This document shows, one piece after another, positions 1 to 5,484 of a stretch of 6,191 bases of DNA. Below the pieces are notes generated by a model. The model did not search any database. It saw only the letters and a program-made list of their open reading frames with translations, and was not told the DNA's origin. Made by a program: the position numbers and the translations under genes. Origin of the DNA: Halothiobacillus neapolitanus. Lineage in GTDB: Bacteria > Pseudomonadota > Gammaproteobacteria > Halothiobacillales > Halothiobacillaceae. Within the stretch, counting starts at the first letter, position 1, and every line of letters starts with the position of its first letter. Location of the stretch: assembly GCA_020721485.1 (NCBI GenBank), contig DYMR01000118.1, positions 1-6,191 of the forward strand. The letters are read 5' to 3'.

Positions 1-59
1 TTTTTGGTGATGAGAAACACGCTCAACGGCAGGAGCGCAGGCGGCTGTATTGCGGTCAT
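1..59 (-). CDS. Glycosyltransferase family 2, N-terminal fragment (runs off left edge)
   Basis: Only the first 19 codons are inside the window. The reading begins MTAIQPPALL and continues PLSVFLITK to the edge. The stretch LSVFLITK matches the first beta strand of family 2 (GT-A fold) transferases of the LPS-core WaaE/KdtX type, which typically start LSVFIITKNE. The ATG lies inside the end of the deacetylase gene, with ATGA forming start and stop together, so translation is probably coupled. By family these enzymes transfer a sugar from a nucleotide donor in the cytoplasm, at the inner membrane. The call rests on a very short motif plus the operon context of glycan genes. The sequence left of the window would settle it, and an Asp-x-Asp donor-binding motif should appear about 80 residues further on. 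Confidence 0.6.
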   Translation of the reverse strand, partial: MTAIQPPALLPLSVFLITK

Positions 60-817
60 ACGCGGTACCGTCCTCGGGTGATCGTCAGCCAAAATTCAAA
101 GCGGTTCATTTGCCCCACCATCGACAGGCGCGGCAGGCGCAGCGGATCGCGCCGCAGGCCGGACATCGGCAGGATGCGTTTTTTGGTGGTCACGGCGGAG
201 GTGAAGCCCGCTTCGGCCACCATCGCCACATGCCGGTCGTCGAACTTGCCGTAGGGATAGGCAAAACTGCGGCAGGGCTGGCCGGTCAGGGCTTCGACCG
301 CCTGCTTGGAAGCGAGAATTTCTTGCCGCGCGATGGCGTCATCGGTGGAAGGCAAGTGCACATGATGCTGTGTATGCGCGCCAAACTCGACGCCCGCCGC
401 CACCAACTCATGAATCATCGCGGGCGTGAGGCGGTCGATGTCGGGCATTTCGGGGGCGAGGTAGATGGTGGCGGTCGCTCGATGCGCACGCAGCACCGGC
501 CAGGCATGCTGAAAGTTATCGGCATAGCCGTCATCGAAGGTGATGGCGACCAATAACGCGGCATCCTCGGCGGCCATGAGCTCAGACACGGTGACGAACC
601 GAACGCCACGACGCGCCAGCGCGTCGATTTGCCCCACAAAGCGCGCCAGATTCATGGTGGTGCCTTCGCCCAGCGCATCGGGCAGCACGCGGTGATACAT
701 CAGCAGCCGTGGCCAGCGCGCGGGCTTCGGCCAACGCCACAGGTTGTAGCGCGCCAGCACGGCCAGCAGCACCAAAGCACACAGAATGAAAAGGGCGACG
801 GATAACAAGAGCGGCAA
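56..817 (-). CDS. Membrane-anchored NodB-type polysaccharide deacetylase
   Basis: This 253-residue protein belongs to carbohydrate esterase family 4, metal-dependent hydrolases that remove N-acetyl groups from amino sugars. Residues 3-22 form one hydrophobic membrane segment, followed by a basic stretch (RYNLWRWPKPARWPR). The NodB domain follows: MYHRV at 40-44, motif 1 TFDDG at 93-97 (Asp95/Asp96), motif 2 HTQHH at 148-152 with His148 and His152 as metal ligands, motif 3 FAYPYG at 185-190, and a family-typical LRLPRLSM at 227-234. All expected metal and catalytic positions that I can identify are present. The positive charges sit after the membrane helix, so the positive-inside rule would put the catalytic domain in the cytoplasm. 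The best start is TTG, 7 bases after the oxygenase stop. There is no clear ribosome binding site, so translation may depend on coupling; TTG at codon 4 is an alternative. It is the second gene of the oxygenase-deacetylase-GT2 operon and probably deacetylates a lipid-linked glycan intermediate. Confidence 0.9.
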   Translation of the reverse strand: MPLLLSVALFILCALVLLAVLARYNLWRWPKPARWPRLLMYHRVLPDALGEGTTMNLARFVGQIDALARRGVRFVTVSELMAAEDAALLVAITFDDGYADNFQHAWPVLRAHRATATIYLAPEMPDIDRLTPAMIHELVAAGVEFGAHTQHHVHLPSTDDAIARQEILASKQAVEALTGQPCRSFAYPYGKFDDRHVAMVAEAGFTSAVTTKKRILPMSGLRRDPLRLPRLSMVGQMNRFEFWLTITRGRYRV

Positions 818-824
818 AATCGGT

Positions 825-1481
825 TCAGTAATCGCCGTGCGCGGGCTGGGCTTTGCCGCCGCCGAACCAGCGTTTGATTTTCGCCGAGAGGCTATGCCGC
901 CATTCGCTGCGCCGCACCGCCGCGTCGCTCACTACCCAGTTGAGCTGGATGCTGCGCCGTTGCCCGACGAAGGGTTTGTGCCCGTGCCAGGCGTTTTCGG
1001 TGTTGATGAATGCGAGCAGGGTGCCCGCTGCGGGCAGCACCTCATCGAAATAGTCGTCGAGATTATCGGAATTGAGCAGGCGCAAACCGCCATCTTCCGG
1101 CTTCCAGCCGCGATTGAGGTAGAGCAGCACGGTGACAAGCTTGCTGCGCGAATCGGTGTGTACGCGCCCATCCTGCTCACCACTGTAGCCACGGATGGTC
1201 ATGGTGGTGGGCTTTTGGGTTAAATCCAAGCCGAGTTTTTCGGAGAATTTTGCCGCTGCCGCCGGGCTTTCGAGGTATTCGACCAATGCCGTGAACGAGG
1301 CACCGCTGCTCAGCGCGCTCATGGGGAAACTGCCGCGTTTGGGCACCTCGGGGAAGTCGTGCTCGATTTCCGCCAGCACCGCATCCGGCACAAAATTCGG
1401 CACCACAAAATGCGTGAACGGCGCACGCACCACGGGCGCGGCGTCGAATGCGGCAAAATCCACCAGCGGGCGATCAGTCAT
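825..1481 (-). CDS. 2-oxoglutarate/Fe(II)-dependent oxygenase, copy 1
   Basis: This 218-residue protein has the double-stranded beta-helix signature of 2OG/Fe(II) oxygenases (prolyl-hydroxylase-like superfamily), which couple decarboxylation of 2-oxoglutarate to hydroxylation of a substrate. The iron triad is His108 and Asp110 (VHTD) with distal His166 (AWHGH). Arg175 or Arg176 in VGQRRSIQL is placed to bind the 2OG carboxylate. Residues 20-30 (APFTHFVVPNF) form the usual N-terminal strand, and a short basic tail (KIKRWFGGGK) ends the protein. The open frame extends 215 codons further upstream, but that part is antisense to a glycosyltransferase. The ATG at 1481 is chosen because GGGGAG lies six bases before it and homology-like sequence starts there. 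It is first in the operon with the deacetylase and GT2, which suggests a glycan, sugar or lipid substrate. The true substrate is unknown. GLDLT at 84-88 and the WHG end are shared with the oxygenase at 3785-4456. Confidence 0.88.
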   Translation of the reverse strand: MTDRPLVDFAAFDAAPVVRAPFTHFVVPNFVPDAVLAEIEHDFPEVPKRGSFPMSALSSGASFTALVEYLESPAAAAKFSEKLGLDLTQKPTTMTIRGYSGEQDGRVHTDSRSKLVTVLLYLNRGWKPEDGGLRLLNSDNLDDYFDEVLPAAGTLLAFINTENAWHGHKPFVGQRRSIQLNWVVSDAAVRRSEWRHSLSAKIKRWFGGGKAQPAHGDY

Positions 1482-1487
1482 GGCAGG

Positions 1488-1493
1488 CTCCCC
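1488..1493 (-). promoter_or_regulatory. Shine-Dalgarno site for oxygenase copy 1
   Basis: The mRNA reads GGGGAG, then six bases, then ATG at 1481. This site decides the start of the oxygenase against a frame that stays open far upstream. Confidence 0.7.
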
Positions 1494-1514
1494 AACCTTG
1501 CGCAAAGAAGCGCT

Positions 1515-1523
1515 AGTGTACCA
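1515..1523 (-). promoter_or_regulatory. Possible extended -10 promoter for the oxygenase-deacetylase-GT2 operon
   Basis: Read on the minus strand this is TGGTACACT, which fits an extended -10 box (TGnTAnAnT type). It would place the transcript start near 1508 and give a leader of about 27 bases that carries the GGGGAG site. I see no good -35 box at 16-18 bases. The site lies in the 73-base divergent gap between this operon and the glycosyltransferase on the other strand. Confidence 0.3.
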
Positions 1524-1545
1524 TGCAGCTATTTGATTCTTAGCC

Positions 1546-1550
1546 GGAGG
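1546..1550 (+). promoter_or_regulatory. Shine-Dalgarno site for the plus-strand glycosyltransferase
   Basis: GGAGG sits four bases before the ATG at 1555 and supports that start. I could not identify a convincing plus-strand promoter in the 1482-1554 gap. Confidence 0.7.
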
Positions 1551-1554
1551 CGGC

Positions 1555-2580
1555 ATGCGCATTGCGCTGGTTTTGTTCAGCACCGGGTATGGCGGGCTGG
1601 AGCGACACACGGTCGATTTGGCGAATGCCCTGAGCGCGCGCCATGAGGTATTTCTACTGGCCGACGCCACCTTCGCGCCGCGCCTTGATTCGACCGTGAC
1701 GCTGGTGCCGATCGCCCCCAAAGCCAGCCGTTGGAATCCTTGGGCGCTGTGGACGCTGCGCCGCACGCTCAACCGCCTGCGCCCCGACATCATCCACGCC
1801 CAAGCAAACAAAGCCGCCGCCCTCGTCCGGCGCTGTGGCGCTCGCGCACCGCTTCGGGTGGCAACGATCCACAATCTGAAAAACGATCCGCACAGCGCGC
1901 GCGGCTTTGATCGGGTGATTGCGGTGTCTGCGCCGGTCGCCGCCACGCTCGACCCGCCGGCGGATCGGGTCATCGTCAATGGGATCGCCCCGCCGCCGCC
2001 GGTGGATGCCGCCGCCGTCGCCGCTTTTCGCCAGCAGTGTGCGCCCGACGGCGCACCGCTCGTGCTCGCCATTGGCCGGCTGGTGCCCGCCAAAGGGTTT
2101 GATGTATTGCTGAATGCGTGGCGCAACCTGCCCGGTCAGCTCGTGCTGATTGGTTCCGGGCAAGAAGAAACGGCACTGCGCCAACAGGCCGCCCAGCACC
2201 CCGATCGGGCACGCATTCACTTTGCCGGGTTTCGCGCCGATATTCCGGTGTGCCTCGCCGCAGCGGATCTGCTGGTTATGCCCTCGCGCCGCGAGGGGTT
2301 TCCTTACACGCTGATCGAGTCGCTGCATGCGGGCGTGCCCGTCATCGCCAGCGATTTTCCCGGCGCGGCGGACTTTTTACCGCCCGAAGCGGTGGTGCCG
2401 CGCGGCGAGGTGCCCGCCTTGCACCAGGCGCTGCATGCCGCCTTGAACGACTTGCCGAGTTTTCGGCGGCACTGCGCGCCGTCGATTACCAAAGCCCGCG
2501 CCGAACTCACCTTGGAGCGCATGGTGGCGCAGACCGAATCGGTCTATGCCGACAAACCTTCATCCGCGCAGACCGAGTGA
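1555..2580 (+). CDS. Glycosyltransferase family 4 (GT-B), first copy
   Basis: This 341-residue retaining GT-B enzyme should transfer a sugar from a nucleotide donor to a glycan or lipid acceptor on the cytoplasmic face of the inner membrane. The N-terminal acceptor domain starts directly with MRIALVLFSTGYGGLERH, where the glycine-rich loop at 11-14 and GLERH at 14-18 are family-typical. DIIHAQANKAA follows at 78-88 and IAVSAPVA at 122-129. The C-terminal donor domain begins near 168 with LAIGRLVPAKGFD at 171-183, then LIGSGQE at 198-204, FAGFRADI at 223-230, and the EX7E donor motif with Glu247 and Glu255. The length is slightly short for the family but all key parts are present. It stands alone on the plus strand, divergent from the oxygenase operon and tail to tail with the next glycosyltransferase, overlapping it by 37 bases. 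It resembles LPS-core transferases of the WaaG/WabH class, but the donor and acceptor cannot be inferred. Confidence 0.93.
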   Translation: MRIALVLFSTGYGGLERHTVDLANALSARHEVFLLADATFAPRLDSTVTLVPIAPKASRWNPWALWTLRRTLNRLRPDIIHAQANKAAALVRRCGARAPLRVATIHNLKNDPHSARGFDRVIAVSAPVAATLDPPADRVIVNGIAPPPPVDAAAVAAFRQQCAPDGAPLVLAIGRLVPAKGFDVLLNAWRNLPGQLVLIGSGQEETALRQQAAQHPDRARIHFAGFRADIPVCLAAADLLVMPSRREGFPYTLIESLHAGVPVIASDFPGAADFLPPEAVVPRGEVPALHQALHAALNDLPSFRRHCAPSITKARAELTLERMVAQTESVYADKPSSAQTE

Positions 2581-3701
2581 TACACCGCCAGCGTTTGCGC
2601 CTGCATTTTGGCGAGGGTGAAGTCGTGCGTGGCGGGCACCGGCGGCGCGCCCTCGGCAAACCACGCCCGCAAGCGCGCCACCGCCGCGTCGATATCGCCC
2701 ACGGCCACCGCGCCGGGCGGATAAATCGCCGCCATTTGCTCGCCCACGCCGCCATGGGCATAGGCCAGCACAGGGCGGCCTAGGCTCAGGGCTTCGAGGC
2801 TCACCCGGCCAAACGCTTCCGGGTCGGTCGAGAGCGACAGCACCGCATCGCTCACCGCCATGATTTGTTTCAAATCACCGCGCTGCCCCGTCAGTGTGAA
2901 GTGTGCTGCCAGCCCCTGATCCGCAATAGCCGCTTGAATTTCTTGCAAAAAACTCTGCCGACGGGCATCGGCACCGCCGACGATCAGCCCATGCGCCGGC
3001 ACGCCCTGTTGCCGCAGCGCGGCAATGATTTGAATGAAGTCGAGCTGCCCCTTCCAGCGGGTAATTCGCCCCGGCAGCGTGAGCACCCACTGCCCCGCCA
3101 GCGCCGGATGAGCCGCCTGCCACGCGGCGAGCCAGTCGGCATCCGGGCGATAACTGGGCGGGAAGCGCAGCGGATCGACCCCGCGATGAATGCGCACGAT
3201 GCGCGCGGGGTTCACCGCCGGATAATTCTGCCGAATGTAGCCGACGATCATGTCCGATACCGCGATCACGCGCTCGCCGCGCGTCATGATGGCGCTGTAG
3301 CGGTTGACGGTGTACGGCCCATGCACGGTGGTGACCAGATGCGGTCGTTCAGCGGCAGGCAGCCCGCGCCATGCCAGATACCCAAGCCAAGCCGGCAAAC
3401 GCGAACGCAAGGGCAGCACATCGACCTGCCGTTCGCGCAGCAAACGCCGCAACACCGGAATATATCGCAGGCTGAACAACGATTTTTTGCCGATCGGCAG
3501 GGTAATGTGCTCCGCACCCAAGGCCAGCAATTCCGCCACCAAACGCCCGCCGCCCGACACCACAATCGCGCGATGCCCCGCCGCGATCAGCGCCTCGGCC
3601 ATTTCAATCGTGCCGCGTTCCACTCCGCCAGATTCCAGCGCGGGCAAGAGCTGCATCACCGTCATCGGGCGCGGCACGGGCGAGGAGTCAGCGGGCAACA
3701 T
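2544..3701 (-). CDS. Glycosyltransferase family 4 (GT-B), second copy
   Basis: This 385-residue retaining GT-B enzyme is probably another LPS or surface-glycan transferase. MQLLPALESGGVERG at 16-30 is the N-terminal nucleotide-fold strand and glycine loop. RSRLPAWLGYLAWRG at 99-113, TTVHGPY at 124-130 and VIAVSDMI at 145-152 complete the acceptor domain. GRITRWKGQLDFI at 211-223 opens the donor domain, with Arg212 and Lys217 at the usual phosphate-binding positions, and the EX7E motif is Glu295/Glu303 in EAFGRVSLE. The start at 3701 has only a weak upstream GGGAA. Met13 at 3665 lies just before the conserved region and is a possible alternative, but it has no ribosome site at all. The two GT4 genes of this window are different enough (N-terminal domain, spacing, length) that they probably act on different acceptors. 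Residue 97 in VDVLPLRSRLPAW is proline, where related sequences as I recall usually have a histidine. Confidence 0.92.
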   Translation of the reverse strand: MLPADSSPVPRPMTVMQLLPALESGGVERGTIEMAEALIAAGHRAIVVSGGGRLVAELLALGAEHITLPIGKKSLFSLRYIPVLRRLLRERQVDVLPLRSRLPAWLGYLAWRGLPAAERPHLVTTVHGPYTVNRYSAIMTRGERVIAVSDMIVGYIRQNYPAVNPARIVRIHRGVDPLRFPPSYRPDADWLAAWQAAHPALAGQWVLTLPGRITRWKGQLDFIQIIAALRQQGVPAHGLIVGGADARRQSFLQEIQAAIADQGLAAHFTLTGQRGDLKQIMAVSDAVLSLSTDPEAFGRVSLEALSLGRPVLAYAHGGVGEQMAAIYPPGAVAVGDIDAAVARLRAWFAEGAPPVPATHDFTLAKMQAQTLAVYHSVCADEGLSA

Positions 3702-3724
3702 GATGCGTTTTCAATTCCCGTTTT

Positions 3725-3734
3725 GCACAAGTGC
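3725..3734. repeat. Short inverted repeat in divergent gap
   Basis: GCAC-AA-GTGC is a perfect four-base-pair inverted repeat. It lies one base from a larger palindrome, between the divergent starts at 3701 and 3785. It may be part of an operator, but a repeat this short can arise by chance. Confidence 0.3.
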
Positions 3735-3735
3735 G

Positions 3736-3748
3736 CCGTATGATACGG
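3736..3748. promoter_or_regulatory. Palindrome overlapping possible -10 boxes on both strands
   Basis: CCGTAT-G-ATACGG is a perfect six-base-pair inverted repeat with a one-base centre. It contains TATGAT on the plus strand (3739-3744) and TATCAT on the minus strand (3745-3740), each five of six matches to a -10 box. Either would give a leader of about 30 bases to the divergent genes starting at 3785 and 3701. I see no convincing -35 box for either direction. A shared divergent promoter or a regulator-binding site is an inference from position and symmetry. Confidence 0.4.
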
Positions 3749-3775
3749 GTTTATCTTGAAAAAAAGCTTCGGCCT

Positions 3776-3780
3776 GGGGA
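3776..3780 (+). promoter_or_regulatory. Shine-Dalgarno site for oxygenase copy 2
   Basis: GGGGA lies four bases before the ATG at 3785. It favours this start over the in-frame ATGs further upstream at 3731 and 3740, which would cover the palindrome and lack a ribosome site. Confidence 0.65.
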
Positions 3781-3784
3781 TGAC

Positions 3785-4456
3785 ATGACCGACAACGCCT
3801 TGCTTGCTGCCGTTTCCGCCAGCCTGATCGCCTCGTTTTCGCACGCCGAGCAACGCGAATCGCCCTATCGCCACTGGCGGCTGAGCGCGGTTTTACCACA
3901 GACCGTCGCCCACAGCGTGGCCGAGCTGCCGTTCACGCCGCCGGTAATCGACGACACCCACGGCCGCCGCGAGACCCACAACGAATCGCGCCGCTTTTTC
4001 GATCAAGAGGCGATTGCCCACTTCCCCGCCTGCCACGCCGTGGCGCACGCTCTGCAATCGCGCCCGGTGATCGACACCATCGAACAGCGCTGCGGGCTGG
4101 ACTTGACCGGCACCAACCTGCGCATCGAATACGCGCTCGACACGCAAGGCTTCTGGCTGGAGCGGCACACGGATTTGGGGGTGAAAAAATTCACCATGCT
4201 CGCCTACATGGCGCCAGACCCCGGCCACGACGACTGGGGCACCGACATTTATCGGGACAAGGAATCTCCGCCTGAGCGCGTGCCGGCCCACTTCAACACC
4301 GCCATGATTTTCGTGCCCTCCACCAACACCTGGCACGGGTTTGAACCCCGCAAAATCAACGGTATTCGTCGCACGCTCATCATCAATTATGTGACCGACG
4401 AATGGCGCAACCGCCATGAATTGGCCTTCCCGAACGAACCCATCACACGCGCATGA
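3785..4456 (+). CDS. 2-oxoglutarate/Fe(II)-dependent oxygenase, copy 2
   Basis: This 223-residue protein carries the 2OG/Fe(II) oxygenase core. The iron ligands are His128 and Asp130 (RHTDLG) and distal His184 (NTWHGF), with Arg195 or Arg196 (NGIRRTLII) to bind 2-oxoglutarate. The distance between the two His ligands is 56 residues, against 58 in the oxygenase at 825-1481. GLDLT at 104-108 sits at exactly the same distance before the HTD motif in both proteins. The N-terminal half (residues 1-90) looks unlike that of copy 1 and probably carries substrate specificity; it is rich in histidine and has no membrane segment or signal peptide, so the enzyme should be cytoplasmic. The start with MTDNALLAAV is set by GGGGA four bases upstream. 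Its stop overlaps the start of the ELM1-family gene (ATGA), which implies co-translation and related function. The substrate is not known; a sugar, lipid or glycan precursor is the inference from the neighbours. Confidence 0.87.
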   Translation: MTDNALLAAVSASLIASFSHAEQRESPYRHWRLSAVLPQTVAHSVAELPFTPPVIDDTHGRRETHNESRRFFDQEAIAHFPACHAVAHALQSRPVIDTIEQRCGLDLTGTNLRIEYALDTQGFWLERHTDLGVKKFTMLAYMAPDPGHDDWGTDIYRDKESPPERVPAHFNTAMIFVPSTNTWHGFEPRKINGIRRTLIINYVTDEWRNRHELAFPNEPITRA

Positions 4457-5484
4457 CGGCAGACGAGATGACAGGGGGGGAGACGACGGGCGCGCCCCGC
4501 CTCTGGATTCTGACCCACGATGCCGTGGGGCTACGCAATCAGGCCGTGGGCTTGGCCGAACACCTCGGCGGTGCATTTGAACAAAAAACCCTGAATCTGA
4601 CCAAACCCTGGCGCTGGCTGCCGGGGCATTGGGTGCCGGCGGCGCACCGTAAACTCACGGCGGACTCTGCGCAATTGTCTGCGCCCTGGCCGGAGCTCAT
4701 CATCTCCTGCGGTCGGCTCGGCGCCACCGCCGCGCTGGGCGTGAAACGCGCCTCGGGCGGTAAAACCTTCGTCGTGCATATTCAGAACCCGCAATTGCCA
4801 CTGCATTTGTTGGATGTGATCGCCCCGCCCGCGCACGATGGCTTACGCGGCGCGAATGTGTTCCCGACCCGTGGCGCGCTGCATCATGTCACGCCGGAAA
4901 AAATCGCCGCCGCACTGGCCGAACAGCAGGCCATTCACCCGGATTTGGCCGCCCTGCGCGCCCGCCAACCGATTCTGGGTGTGCTGATTGGCGGCAGCAA
5001 TGCCACCGCCACCCTCACGCCCGCCAAAAGCCAGCAACTCATTGCGCAGCTGATGACGACCGCCGCGCAGCACGGCGCGCATTTGTGGCTCACCGCCTCG
5101 CGGCGCACGGGGGACGCCAACTTGGCAGCGATGCGGGCGGCGCTCGCCGGCAGCGGCCATTGGCTGTGGGACAACCACGGCGCGAACCCCTACCACGCGA
5201 TTTTGGGGGCGGCGGATTATTTGATTGTCACCGGCGATTCGGTGTCGATGGTGTCCGAGGCCGCCTCGACCGGCAAACCCGTGTATACCTTGGATTTCGA
5301 TGCCTATTCAGGCCGGCTTCAGGCATTCCACCAACGCCTTCAGCACGAGGGCGTGACCCGTCCGTTCGCGGGTGAATTGGCGCGGTGGCACTACGAACCG
5401 GTCAACGACACCCCGCGCATTGCCGCGCTGGTGCGCGAACGCTTGGCGGCGCATCAAGCCCGATTCAACGCGGATCGACACTGA
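4453..5484 (+). CDS. ELM1/DUF1022-family protein (GT-B-like, function uncertain)
   Basis: This 343-residue protein matches the bacterial family annotated as mitochondrial fission ELM1-like (Pfam PF06258), sometimes mislabelled as a nucleotide-sugar epimerase. Visible family motifs are LTHDAVGLRNQAVGLAE at 20-36, ISCGRLGATAALG at 84-96, VHIQNP at 108-113, VLIGGSN at 177-183, TASRRTG at 214-220, and the long C-terminal signature around NPYHAILGAADYLIVTGDSVSM at 245-266, followed by SEAASTGKPVY at 268-278. The last part resembles the nucleotide-sugar-binding half of GT-B enzymes such as MurG, so a glycosyltransferase-like role is plausible; the true activity in bacteria is not established to my knowledge. 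It has no membrane segment. The ATG is part of an ATGA overlap with the upstream oxygenase and has no ribosome site of its own; Met6 at 4468 is a possible second start. The 3' end overlaps the convergent gene by 20 bases. Confidence 0.88.
   Translation: MTADEMTGGETTGAPRLWILTHDAVGLRNQAVGLAEHLGGAFEQKTLNLTKPWRWLPGHWVPAAHRKLTADSAQLSAPWPELIISCGRLGATAALGVKRASGGKTFVVHIQNPQLPLHLLDVIAPPAHDGLRGANVFPTRGALHHVTPEKIAAALAEQQAIHPDLAALRARQPILGVLIGGSNATATLTPAKSQQLIAQLMTTAAQHGAHLWLTASRRTGDANLAAMRAALAGSGHWLWDNHGANPYHAILGAADYLIVTGDSVSMVSEAASTGKPVYTLDFDAYSGRLQAFHQRLQHEGVTRPFAGELARWHYEPVNDTPRIAALVRERLAAHQARFNADRH

Noticed and set aside
50..556. A 168-codon open frame on the plus strand
   Set aside because: It is antisense to the NodB deacetylase, whose catalytic motifs are all present.
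1482..2126. A 215-codon upstream extension of the minus-strand oxygenase
   Set aside because: It lies opposite the family 4 glycosyltransferase, is rich in Arg/Ala/Ser with no domain, and the ATG at 1481 has a good ribosome site and the family N-terminus.
1654..2328. A 224-codon open frame on the minus strand
   Set aside because: It is antisense to the first glycosyltransferase and has no recognisable motif.
2865..3743. A 292-codon open frame on the plus strand
   Set aside because: It is antisense to the second glycosyltransferase, which has clear motifs throughout. The translation is Arg/Gln/His-rich, typical of a shadow frame in GC-rich DNA.
3761..3775. An A-run followed by AAGCTTCGG, considered as a terminator
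   Set aside because: It sits between two divergent starts, so no transcript needs to end there, and no stable stem is present beside the A/T run.
3731..3784. An 18-codon longer start for the second oxygenase
   Set aside because: It would run through the palindrome and likely promoter region and lacks a ribosome site, while GGGGA precedes the ATG at 3785.
3893..4576. A 227-codon open frame on the minus strand
   Set aside because: It is antisense to the second oxygenase and ELM1 start; its composition is typical of a shadow frame.
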